The notes under the pieces: generated by a model
The model's input: only the letters and a program-made list of their open reading frames with translations
What the model was told of the DNA's origin: nothing
Databases searched by the model: none
DNA from: DAIDJD01 sp035485275
GTDB taxonomy: Bacteria > Oederibacteriota > JAJYGY01 > DAIDJD01
Assembly (NCBI GenBank): GCA_035485275.1
Contig: DATHOE010000042.1
Coordinates: 1-64,000, forward strand
Reading direction: 5' to 3'
Length of the DNA: 64,000 nt
Shown here: one piece after another, positions 38,128 to 45,688 of the stretch
Layout of the letters: every line of letters begins with the position of its first letter
How positions within the stretch are numbered: the first letter of the stretch is position 1
Made by a program: the position numbers and the translations under genes

Positions 38128-39962
38128 ACCTCGGGCTCAACCCCTCGGACCTGCAGAACCCCCAGGTGCTCGCCTGGCTGCCCTGGCTGGCCGCCCTGGC
38201 CGCGCTGCACCTTTTGCTCTTCCTGCAGCAGTGGTGGTGGCAGCGCCGCCAATTCAAGTCCCTGGCCCTGCGGCGCTTCGGGCCGGGCCTGTCCCTGTGG
38301 CGGGGCCTCCTGAAGATGGGGCTGTGGTGCGCGGCGGCCTGGAACCTGGTCCTGGCCCTGGCCGTGCCCCTGGGGCCGCCGGTGAAGATCGAGGGCAAGC
38401 AGTACGGGGCCGACGTCATCCTGTGCGTGGACGTGTCCAGCTCCATGCAGGCCCAGGACGTGCAGCCCAACCGCCTTGAGGCCGTGAAGAAAGCCCTGAC
38501 CGGCCTGCTGGACAGCGAGGGCATGCAGGGAGACCGGGTGGGCCTGGTGGCCTTCGCGGGCGGCGCGGTGGTGGCCTGCCCCCTCACCACCGACTACGAC
38601 ACGGCCGAGCTCTTCCTGGACAAGCTGGACGTCAACTGCGTCCCCCGCGACGGGACCGACCTGGCCAGCGCCATCGGCATGGCCCTGGACGGCTTCGGAA
38701 CGGACAGCACCCGCGGCAAGCTCATCGTCCTGGCCACGGACGGCGAGGACACGGTCAACAGCGACGTGATCGGGGAGGCCCTCCGCGCCAAGGCCGCCGG
38801 GGTGGCGATCGAGTGCGTGGGCATCGGCACCGCCGCGGGCGCCCTCATCCCCGGCCAGACCGACGTCTTCGGCCGCGTCTACGCCAAGATGTGGCACGGC
38901 CAGCCCGTGCGCACCAAGCTGGACCGCGCGGGCCTTGAGCGCATCGCCGCGGTCAGCGGAGGGGAATACCTCAAGGGCGACTCCGAGGCCTCCCTGGGGC
39001 GCATGGTGGCCAGGGTGGAGAAGCTGAAAAAGGGGCTGGGCAAGGCCCCAGACCGCTACGTCCGCGAACCGCTCTTCGAGGTCCCGCTCCTCTGGGCGCT
39101 GGCCCTGCTCCTGGCCGACAGCCTCCTGTCCCTGCGCGGCCGCGGCTGGCTGCGGGTCTGGGAGGGCTTCATCAAGTTCCTTGGAAGGCGCTGGCATCCT
39201 GGCCGCGTCCTGCTGCCGCTCCTGTGCCTGCTGGCCCTCGCGGCCACGGCCAGGGCCGACCTGGACGACGGCCGCTCGGACTACAACGCGGGCAACGACG
39301 CCTACCGCAGCGGCGACTACAGCGCCGCGGCGGAGAAGTACCGCCAGGCCGCCGCCGCCGCCAACCTGCAGGAAGCCTCCGACTACAACCTCGGTAACGC
39401 CCTCTTCCAGCAAAGGGATTACCAGGGCGCCGTCAACGCCTATGACCAGGCCCTGAAAATCCAGCCCGAGGACCAGGACGCGCAATACAACCGCGACCTG
39501 GCCCAGCAGATGCTCGACAAGAAAAACAAGCCGGACAAGAAGAACAAGAAAAACGACAAGAAGGGCCAGAACAAGAACCAGGGCGGCCAGCAAAACGGGG
39601 GCCAGCAGCAGGGCGGCGGACAGCAACAGCAGAACGGAGGGCAGCAGCAGGGCGGCCCCCCGCAACAAAGCGGCGGCCAGCAGCCCAGCCCCGGGCAGGG
39701 GCAGCAGGACTCCTCGGGCCAGCCGGAGCCCTCGCCCAGCCAGGCGCCCCCCGGCCCGCGCCTGAACCGCGACCAGATCGAGACCATGCTCAACCAGCTC
39801 AAGAACGACCAGCACAAGTATGAGGGGGCCTTCAACCCCCTGAAGCACTACGGCAACAAGCCCCCGCCGGAGGACCCGGCCCAGCAGTTCCTGGAGCAGT
39901 TCGGCGGCCTCCCCAGGCCGAGCCCGACGCCCCCGCCCGACCCCGACTACAAGGACTGGTAG
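38124..39962 (+). CDS. BatB-BatC fusion: VWA domain plus TPR and Gln-rich tail
   Basis: The 612-residue protein joins two proteins that are separate in classical Bat operons. Residues about 1-340 are BatB-like: membrane helices near 17-35 and 70-88, a VWA domain with MIDAS D103 in DVSSSMQ, and a helix near 318-336. After a second hydrophobic stretch (about 355-375) come TPRs typical of BatC (about 378-460). A Lys/Asn/Gln/Gly-rich disordered region follows (about 470-560, KKNDKKGQNKNQ and GGQQQG repeats). The reading frame is continuous. The start at 38124 overlaps the BatA stop. Confidence 0.88.
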   Translation: MNLGLNPSDLQNPQVLAWLPWLAALAALHLLLFLQQWWWQRRQFKSLALRRFGPGLSLWRGLLKMGLWCAAAWNLVLALAVPLGPPVKIEGKQYGADVILCVDVSSSMQAQDVQPNRLEAVKKALTGLLDSEGMQGDRVGLVAFAGGAVVACPLTTDYDTAELFLDKLDVNCVPRDGTDLASAIGMALDGFGTDSTRGKLIVLATDGEDTVNSDVIGEALRAKAAGVAIECVGIGTAAGALIPGQTDVFGRVYAKMWHGQPVRTKLDRAGLERIAAVSGGEYLKGDSEASLGRMVARVEKLKKGLGKAPDRYVREPLFEVPLLWALALLLADSLLSLRGRGWLRVWEGFIKFLGRRWHPGRVLLPLLCLLALAATARADLDDGRSDYNAGNDAYRSGDYSAAAEKYRQAAAAANLQEASDYNLGNALFQQRDYQGAVNAYDQALKIQPEDQDAQYNRDLAQQMLDKKNKPDKKNKKNDKKGQNKNQGGQQNGGQQQGGGQQQQNGGQQQGGPPQQSGGQQPSPGQGQQDSSGQPEPSPSQAPPGPRLNRDQIETMLNQLKNDQHKYEGAFNPLKHYGNKPPPEDPAQQFLEQFGGLPRPSPTPPPDPDYKDW

Positions 39963-39965
39963 GCC

Positions 39966-40298
39966 GTGGCGCCGCAGGAGCATAAGCTGGTCTGGTCCAG
40001 CCATCCCAAGGAGGCGCCCCCGGCCGAGCCCGAGCCCGGCGGCCTTCCGCCCGCGGGCCAGCGCGTGTCGGTGCGCCGGGAGACGCAGGGGCGAAACGGC
40101 AAGACGGTGACGGCCTTGTGGGGCTTCCAGTCCTCGGAGCGCCAGCTCGAGGAACTGGGCCGGGCCCTGCGCAAGGCCCTGGGATGCGGCGGCAGTAAGC
40201 CTAAGGACGGGCGCGTGGAGATCCAGGGGGACAAAGTGGCGCCGGTGCTGGCCTGGCTGACGGCCAGGGGATACAAGGCCGTGAAGGCGGGTGGCTGA
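39966..40298 (+). CDS. SUI1/YciH-family translation factor
   Basis: The 110-residue protein matches bacterial YciH/eIF1-like factors. VSVRRETQGRNGKTVTALWGF opens the fold (about 35-55), then ELGRALRKALGCGGS and DGRVEIQGDKVAPVLAWLTARGY, the usual C-terminal half. It may bind the small ribosomal subunit and affect start-site choice. GTG 39966 follows the fused BatB-BatC stop by three bases. The downstream methyltransferase gene starts one base after its stop, so all are likely cotranscribed. Confidence 0.85.
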   Translation: MAPQEHKLVWSSHPKEAPPAEPEPGGLPPAGQRVSVRRETQGRNGKTVTALWGFQSSERQLEELGRALRKALGCGGSKPKDGRVEIQGDKVAPVLAWLTARGYKAVKAGG

Positions 40299-41036
40299 TT
40301 GAACAAAGGGAACGTGTACTTCATCCTCGACGGCGCCCAACTGGCCTCCAACGTGGCCCAGGCCGCGAGGGCCCTGGGCAACTTCGGCTTCAAGAACCTG
40401 CGCCTGGTCAATCCCCTGAACCTTCCCAGCGCCGAACGCATGGCGCGCGGGGGCTCCGGGGTCGTGCGCGGGGCGGAGCTGTTCACCGACCTGGACAGCG
40501 CCGTGGCGGACCTGGACTGGGTGGTCGGCACCACGGGCAAGGACGGCATCGGCCAGGAGGAGCTTGAACGGCCCGAGACCGCCATGGCCGAGCTGGCGGG
40601 CCTCTCCGGCCAGGGCAAGGTGGGCCTGGTCTTCGGCTGCGAGCGCCACGGCCTGACCAACCTGCAGTTGAAGACCCTGGACCGCTTGGCCCACGTGCCC
40701 ACCCAGCCGGACTGCGCCAGCATCAACCTGGCCCAGAGCGTGGCGGTCTTCGCCTGGGAGCTGGAGAAGCTCAGCATCGGCCAGGCCGAGACCCTGGACC
40801 TGGGGCTGCCCACGCACCAGAAAAAGGCCCAGCTCTTCGTGAAGGTGAACCGCATCTTCGACCTGCTGGGGGGCCTTCCCAAGGGCCGCAAGTCCGTGCT
40901 GGCGGACGGCATACGCCAGTACTTCAACCGCAAGCCCATGACCAACAAGGACCTGGGTTTCTGGCTCAGGAGCCTGAACCTGCTCACGAAAACCATCGAC
41001 GGCAGCGCGCCACCGGCGGCGGACGACGGACCATGA
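40299..41036 (+). CDS. TrmJ-like SpoU-family RNA methyltransferase
   Basis: The 245-residue protein has the three SPOUT motifs: NVAQAARALGNFG (motif 1, with the conserved Asn and Arg), GLVFGCERHGLTN (motif 2) and SINLAQSVAVFAWEL (motif 3). It has a trefoil-knot SAM site and a helical C-terminal part (about 175-245). It resembles TrmJ, which 2'-O-methylates tRNA position 32. It starts with TTG 40299 directly after the YciH stop. Target position is inferred from family only. Confidence 0.87.
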   Translation: MNKGNVYFILDGAQLASNVAQAARALGNFGFKNLRLVNPLNLPSAERMARGGSGVVRGAELFTDLDSAVADLDWVVGTTGKDGIGQEELERPETAMAELAGLSGQGKVGLVFGCERHGLTNLQLKTLDRLAHVPTQPDCASINLAQSVAVFAWELEKLSIGQAETLDLGLPTHQKKAQLFVKVNRIFDLLGGLPKGRKSVLADGIRQYFNRKPMTNKDLGFWLRSLNLLTKTIDGSAPPAADDGP

Positions 41037-41060
41037 AGTTTGCCGGATTAGGAGGACGCC

Positions 41061-41588
41061 ATGAGGATTGAGGTTCCGGAACTCAGCGGGGGCTTCGAGA
41101 TCGGTTTCGTCAACGATTGGGACGGGCGGACCAGGGTGTTCATCTCCCCGGGACGCATCGACGAGCGCATGGACGAGGAGACGAACGCCAAGGTGGAGCA
41201 CAGCAGCCCGGAAAAGACGGCCGCCCTGCTGGCCCCCGCCTTCTTCAGGCTGTTCATCGGGGAGATCAACTCCGCCCTGGCGGGGGACGACAGGCTCTTC
41301 GAGATCTCCACGGACGAACAGTTCGAGCTGGCCGGGCGCTTCCTGCGCGGGGAGGAGGACCTGGAGGAGGACGAGGCCGACATCATGACCGAGGCCTACC
41401 TGGAGGCCTCCTATTCGAACATCTTCGCCTCCAAGACCACCCCCATCGACATGCGCCTGCTCATCGAGGACACGGGGCTGGAGCCGGGTTTCGTCCGTGC
41501 CTTTTTGACCGCGCACGCGGCGCGTTTCCGCCTCGAGCTGAAGGGGGGCCAGGAGTTCATCTGGGCCCGCAATCCCGCCGAGGTTTAG
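41061..41588 (+). CDS. Unrecognised 175-residue protein
   Basis: No family was recognised. The protein is acidic and mostly helical after an N-terminal beta part (IEVPELSGGFEIGFVNDW). A dense Glu/Asp patch RGEEDLEEDEADIM lies near 95-108. No signal peptide or membrane segment is seen. TAGGAGG precedes the ATG at good spacing. It follows the methyltransferase gene on the same strand by 24 bases and may be cotranscribed. Confidence 0.6.
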   Translation: MRIEVPELSGGFEIGFVNDWDGRTRVFISPGRIDERMDEETNAKVEHSSPEKTAALLAPAFFRLFIGEINSALAGDDRLFEISTDEQFELAGRFLRGEEDLEEDEADIMTEAYLEASYSNIFASKTTPIDMRLLIEDTGLEPGFVRAFLTAHAARFRLELKGGQEFIWARNPAEV

Positions 41589-41654
41589 GCCCGCCTTTGC
41601 TCGTTTTTTGGTTTTTCCGGATTTTCCCGGTCCGCCGATTCCGGCCCTGAAGTG

Positions 41655-41682
41655 TGGACAAGGGACCTTCCTTGGCTATAAT
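41655..41682 (+). promoter_or_regulatory. Promoter of the outer-membrane protein gene
   Basis: TGGACA (41655-41660) and TATAAT (41677-41682) are spaced 16 bases. The start site would be near 41689, giving a leader of about 66 bases before ATG 41755, which has a GGAG-like ribosome site. Confidence 0.78.
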
Positions 41683-41754
41683 GTCGTCGGTCGATTTTCG
41701 GGAACACCCGAGCTGCGGGTTCGCAAGGACCGCAAATTTTCACTGGAGAAAAGC

Positions 41755-42498
41755 ATGCGCAAAGTCGTTCTGGCCGCCATCGCGGCGCTTCTGGTCTGCG
41801 GGACCCTGTCCGCGGATGTCCTGGATTTCACCCCGCACGCCGGGTACACGAGTTTCGCCATGAACAGCTTCAACCGGGCCAACGGGAACGTCTTCGGTTG
41901 GGAAGGCGCGGGCGAAAGCATGGGCTACAACCAGGACATCCAGTCCGGAATCGTGGTCGGGGCCGACGAGACCACCAAGTGCCTGAGCCCTTGGAAGTCG
42001 CTGGATTTGGGCCTGCGCGAGGAGTATCTGGTGAGCAACCAGGCGCGCCTGGTGAGCGACCAAGGCAGCGACAACGATGGATTGGATTATTCGGACAAGG
42101 CCAGCCTCACCAACATCCTCGTCGGCGGCAAGGTCAGCGCGCCCTTCAGCGTCCCGGGCCTGAGCCTCGGACTGGGCGCGTGGGTGGGCTACGGCTACGC
42201 GACCATGGACCAGCACGTGAATTATGACGGCTTCGACGGCGACAATTTGATGCAGAGCGGGCTCTACACCGCCGGCATCCTGGTGGGCGAGCTTGAAAGC
42301 ACCGTGACCTACAAGATCGGCTCCCATATCGGCTTGAATTTCACCGGCGGCTGGCGTTGGGCCGACGCCCCCGAGCTGAAGAGCCATGGCACGCCCCTGT
42401 ACGACGCCGAACAATACTGGGAATGGAACATTTCGTCGCCCGTGAACGTGGATTTCAGCGGCGCCACGGCCCAGGGCAGCGTGGACCTGTACTTCTAA
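41755..42498 (+). CDS. Predicted beta-barrel outer membrane protein
   Basis: The 247-residue protein has a signal peptide (1-19, LSA-DV). The mature part alternates hydrophobic and polar residues with many aromatic-Gly girdles (GAWVGYGYATM, LNFTGGWRW, WEWNISSPVNVDF) and ends in Phe (DLYF), as expected for BAM-inserted barrels of about 8-10 strands. No known family is recognised. It has its own promoter and a strong terminator after it. Role could be a small porin or adhesin. Confidence 0.68.
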   Translation: MRKVVLAAIAALLVCGTLSADVLDFTPHAGYTSFAMNSFNRANGNVFGWEGAGESMGYNQDIQSGIVVGADETTKCLSPWKSLDLGLREEYLVSNQARLVSDQGSDNDGLDYSDKASLTNILVGGKVSAPFSVPGLSLGLGAWVGYGYATMDQHVNYDGFDGDNLMQSGLYTAGILVGELESTVTYKIGSHIGLNFTGGWRWADAPELKSHGTPLYDAEQYWEWNISSPVNVDFSGATAQGSVDLYF

Positions 42499-42537
42499 GC
42501 CTTCGCAAGGATCCGGCCCGGGATTTTATCGGGCAAA

Positions 42538-42572
42538 AAAAAAGAGGCGGCCCATTGGGCCGCCTCTTTTTT
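42538..42572. terminator. Bidirectional intrinsic terminator
   Basis: GAGGCGGCCC and GGGCCGCCTC pair perfectly around ATT. An A-run precedes and a T-run follows, so both converging genes (barrel protein and spermidine synthase) can use it. Confidence 0.92.
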
Positions 42573-42599
42573 CGTCCAGGGTGCGCGGGATCCAAACCC

Positions 42600-43499
42600 T
42601 TATTTCGTCACTTTCTTGCTCAGCTTCTCGAATTTGTCGTAGGGGGCGCGGTCCGTGCTGACCCGGCCGTGGCGCGCCAGGACCTTCAGCTCCTCGCCGG
42701 TGGGCTTGCCGTTGTACAGGCTGGGCGTGAGGTGGTCGAGCTGGCCGCGCTTCTTCTGCATGGCCGCCAGGTTCTTTTCCATGCGCTTCAGGTCGATCGG
42801 CGAGGCGCTCGCCAGCCGGTAGGTCCAGCCCATGCCGAAGCAGGGCATGTCCACGCGGGCCGTGGCGATGTTCTTGAACACCGCGCCGAGGGTCTTGCGG
42901 ATGGTGGCGAAGCTGTCCGGGAACAGGAAGTAGTTGTCGGTGTGGATGCTCAGGATGCCGCCCTGGTTCAGGCGCCGGGCGCAGAGCTGGTAGAATTCGT
43001 AGGTATAGAGCATCTTGCTGGGCCCGTGGGGCTCGGTGAGATCCACCACCAGCACGTCGAAGCTCTCCTTTTCCCGTTCCAGGTAGGCGCGGGCGTCCTC
43101 ATAGACGATCTCGACGCGCGGGTCCTTGAGGCAGGTCTTGATGGCAGGGTAGTTGGCGCGGCAGAAGTCGACCACGCCCTTGTCGATCTCCACCATCAGG
43201 ATGCGCTTCAGGGAGGGGAACTTCACCGCCTCCTCGATGCTGAAGCAGTCGCCGCCGCCGATGACGCACACCGAGCGGGGGTTGGCGTGCGCCAGCAGGG
43301 GCGCCGAGACCAGGTACTGGTGGTAGCGGTTCTCGTCGCCTTCGCTGATCTGGATCTTGCCGTCCAGGAATAGCAGCGTGCCGAAGGTGTCGCTTTTGAA
43401 GATCTCCATGCTCTGGAAGGGCGTCTTACCCTTGTAGAGGGATTTCCCCTCGTACACGTGCCCAAAGGTGTCCGTGACCCATTCGGTTTTGATCGCCAT
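42600..43499 (-). CDS. speE: Polyamine aminopropyltransferase (spermidine synthase-like)
   Basis: The 299-residue protein has the SpeE fold. An N-terminal beta domain includes FQSMEIFKSDTFGTLLFLDG and DENRYHQYLVSAPLL. The nucleotide/dcSAM loop is VIGGGDCFSIEE (residues 79-90), EID at 104-106 follows, and the catalytic Asp is D153 in VVDLTEPHGPS. The common D-x-T-D-P motif is D-L-T-E-P here. It transfers aminopropyl from decarboxylated SAM to putrescine. The Gly-Gly-Gly-Asp loop ends in Cys where Gly is usual, a difference from the textbook motif. No decarboxylase gene is near. Confidence 0.85.
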   Translation of the reverse strand: MAIKTEWVTDTFGHVYEGKSLYKGKTPFQSMEIFKSDTFGTLLFLDGKIQISEGDENRYHQYLVSAPLLAHANPRSVCVIGGGDCFSIEEAVKFPSLKRILMVEIDKGVVDFCRANYPAIKTCLKDPRVEIVYEDARAYLEREKESFDVLVVDLTEPHGPSKMLYTYEFYQLCARRLNQGGILSIHTDNYFLFPDSFATIRKTLGAVFKNIATARVDMPCFGMGWTYRLASASPIDLKRMEKNLAAMQKKRGQLDHLTPSLYNGKPTGEELKVLARHGRVSTDRAPYDKFEKLSKKVTK

Positions 43500-43622
43500 G
43501 CCGTTTCCTCGCTGAAAAGATGCCCGCGCTCTTGGCGCAGATTTTCTTCAATGCGGGATGCCCTGCCAAGGAAAATCCGTGTAAATCGGGGCGGTTTTGG
43601 CCCCTCGGTTTGAAGCCGGGCC

Positions 43623-44930
43623 TTATTGTTGTTGGTCTTGTTGCTGCTGCTCTTGTTGCTGCTGCTCTTGTTGCTGCTGCTCCTGCTGTTGCTGCTCCTG
43701 CTGCTGCTGCTGTTCCTGTTGCTCTTGTTCCTGCTGTTGCTGCTGTTGTTCTTGTTCCTGTTCCTGTTCTTGCTGTTGCTGCTGCTCTTGTTCCTGCTGG
43801 GCTTGCTCCTGCTGCTGTTGCTCTTGTTCTTGCTGTTGTTGTTCCTGCTGAGCTTGTTCTTGCTGCGCCTGCTCCTGCTGAGCCTGTTCCTGTTGGGCCT
43901 GTTCCTGCTGAGCCTGTTCCTGCTGGGCTTGATCTTGCTGTTGCTGTTCTTGTTGCTGCTGCTCTTGCTGTTGCTGTTGCTGCTCTTGGTCCTGTTGTTG
44001 CTGATCATCGGGCTGCGCCTGGGTGTCCGGCTGCTGTTGCTGGTCGTCGGGCTGGGCCTGGGTGTCCGGTTGCTGTTGCTGGTCGTCAGCGCTGGCTGGC
44101 GTGTCGGGGGCCTGGTCCGAGGTGGAGGCCCCGTTATCGACATCGGATGGCACGTCGGTGGGGACGTCCGTGGGGGATTGGTCGTCGACGCTGGAGGAGC
44201 TGTCGGGGGCCTGGTCCGTGGAGGCCCCGTTATCGACATCGGCCGGCACGTCGGTGGGGACGTCGGTGGGGGACTGGTCGTCGACGCTGGAGGAGCTGTC
44301 GGGGGCCTGGTCCGTGGAGGCCCCATTGTCGGTATCGGCCGGCACGTCGGTGGGGGACTGGTCATCGACGCTGGAGGAGCTGTCGGGGGCCTGGTCCGTG
44401 GAGGCCCCGTTGTCCGTGTCGGCCGGCACGTCCGTGGGTACGTCCGTGGGCTGGACATCGCCTGCGCTGGAAGGCACGTCCGTGGGGACATCCGTCGGCA
44501 CATCGGTGGCCGCGTCTGCGGGTACGTCCGTGGGGACATCTGCGGGCTGGGCCAGGCCGGCCGCCACAGGGGCGAGCGCAGCGCCGGCGCCGGACGCCGA
44601 GGAGGAGGATGGCGGCGGGCAGCCGTCCCCATCGTGCATGATGCAGCAATTTTGTGAGCCGGTAAAAGTGCAGAGATTGATGGGGCTGTCGGGGTCGCCG
44701 CCTTTAAATCCGTCGCAGACTTCACAATACGATGAGCCGTTGGGGCCGTCGTTGCACTCCCGGGAATACTGCCCCGTGGGGTTGCCGTTGGCGTCTTTCC
44801 TGGGGCACCAGCCCCCGCATTGCTGTTCGTGTTTGCTGTCGGCAAAGGCCTCGGTGGGGAGCTGGCTCAGAACCGCGCAACCCAGGATCAGGGCTCCGGA
44901 AAAAATACTTAAGCAAATCCGACGTTTCAT
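43623..44930 (-). CDS. Secreted Cys-rich protein with long Gln/Glu-repeat tail
   Basis: The 435-residue protein has three zones. A signal peptide covers about 1-30 (AFA-DS; a weak LILGC lipobox is also possible). A Cys-rich module (about 31-105) has eleven or so Cys in motifs such as CGGWCPRK, CEVC and CCIMHDGDGC. A repeat zone (about 120-285) has TDVPTDVPAD and NGASTDQAPDSSSS blocks about 28 residues long. The last ~140 residues are nearly all Gln and Glu, with Ala and Asp (QQEQA, EQQQQ). Mixed CAG/CAA codons argue that protein sequence is kept rather than triplet slippage alone. Function unknown; adhesion or matrix role is plausible. Confidence 0.75.
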   Translation of the reverse strand: MKRRICLSIFSGALILGCAVLSQLPTEAFADSKHEQQCGGWCPRKDANGNPTGQYSRECNDGPNGSSYCEVCDGFKGGDPDSPINLCTFTGSQNCCIMHDGDGCPPPSSSSASGAGAALAPVAAGLAQPADVPTDVPADAATDVPTDVPTDVPSSAGDVQPTDVPTDVPADTDNGASTDQAPDSSSSVDDQSPTDVPADTDNGASTDQAPDSSSSVDDQSPTDVPTDVPADVDNGASTDQAPDSSSSVDDQSPTDVPTDVPSDVDNGASTSDQAPDTPASADDQQQQPDTQAQPDDQQQQPDTQAQPDDQQQQDQEQQQQQQEQQQQEQQQQDQAQQEQAQQEQAQQEQAQQEQAQQEQAQQEQQQQEQEQQQQEQAQQEQEQQQQQEQEQEQEQQQQQQEQEQQEQQQQQEQQQQEQQQQEQQQQEQQQQDQQQ

Positions 44931-45031
44931 GGCAGCCCCCTGTCCCCCCGGTTGGCCCAGAGTCTGGATGAAGCGCACCCCCAGATCAAGGTGTAAATTG
45001 CGCGAGGGGGATGCGCTTCCGGGGGGCTGCC
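44931..45031 (-). promoter_or_regulatory. Leader RNA that can sequester the ribosome site
   Basis: On the minus strand the ten bases before the ATG (GGGGGCTGCC, 44940-44931) pair perfectly with GGCAGCCCCC (45031-45022). The same 5' arm can instead pair its CCCCCCGG with CCGGGGGG (44951-44944). An inner hairpin GAAGCGCATCCCCC/GGGGGTGCGCTTC (45019-45006, 44982-44970) has one bulge. The two registers are mutually exclusive, one hiding and one exposing the ribosome site of the Gln-rich gene. It could partly act as the leuD terminator. Confidence 0.5.
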
Positions 45032-45048
45032 GTGCCTTTGTTCAGGCC

Positions 45049-45669
45049 TTAATTGTACCCGTTCATGTAGGCCAGCTTGGAGGCCAGGGCCCGGGTCTTT
45101 TCGGCGTTTTCCTGCAGCAGGCCGGTGCTGTCCCAGGTCCCCTCCATCAGGGCCTTGCGCCGGCTGTCGGGCAGGCCCAAGGACACCTTGAGGCCGCCCC
45201 CGGACAGGGTCAGGGCCTCCATGTCCAGGCTGAACTCCGTGGCGGGGGCCCGCTCGACCAGGGCCTGCAGCGCGGCCACATCCGCCTTGGAGGCGGTCGC
45301 CGCCGGGATGCCCAGCATGACGCAGTTGCCGGCGAAGATTTCGGCGAAGCTCTCCGCGACGATGGCCTTGATCCCGGGCTGCTTGGGATGGCCCCAGCGC
45401 GCCAGGGCCTGGGGGGCGTGCTCCCGGCTCGAACCGCAGCCGAAGTTCACGTTGCCGAAGAGCAGGCTGGCGCCCTGGAAGCGCTCCTCATTGAAGGGGT
45501 GCGGCTTCTGGCTACCGTTGGCGTTGAAGCGCTCGTCGAAAAAGGGGTAATCCCCCATCTTCGAGAAGGTGATCTCCTTCAGGTAGCGGGCCGGGATGAT
45601 GCGGTCGGTGTCGATGTCGTCGCCGCGCAGGGGAACGCCGCGGCCTTTGACGCTGAGGATTCTGGGCAT
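45049..45669 (-). CDS. leuD: 3-isopropylmalate dehydratase small subunit
   Basis: The 206-residue protein is the LeuD swivel domain: GVPLRGDDIDTDRIIPARYLKE near the N-terminus, the LLFGNVNFGCGSSREHAPQAL motif that binds substrate, and IKAIVAESFAEIFAGNCVMLGIP. With LeuC it isomerises 2-isopropylmalate to 3-isopropylmalate in leucine synthesis. It begins 20 bases after the leuC stop. A Leu pathway partner (leuA, leuB) is not in the window. Confidence 0.95.
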   Translation of the reverse strand: MPRILSVKGRGVPLRGDDIDTDRIIPARYLKEITFSKMGDYPFFDERFNANGSQKPHPFNEERFQGASLLFGNVNFGCGSSREHAPQALARWGHPKQPGIKAIVAESFAEIFAGNCVMLGIPAATASKADVAALQALVERAPATEFSLDMEALTLSGGGLKVSLGLPDSRRKALMEGTWDSTGLLQENAEKTRALASKLAYMNGYN

Positions 45670-45688
45670 GGCTGCCTCCTTTGTGGGT

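Noticed and set aside
38055..41516. 1153-codon minus-strand open frame
   Set aside because: It is antisense to the Bat fusion gene, YciH, TrmJ-like and the following gene, has a His/Gly/Val/Leu-biased composition caused by high GC, and has no ribosome site.
43626..44657. Leu-rich plus-strand frame (343 codons)
   Set aside because: It is the reverse complement of Gln codons in the Gln-rich gene, which has a signal peptide and a ribosome site.
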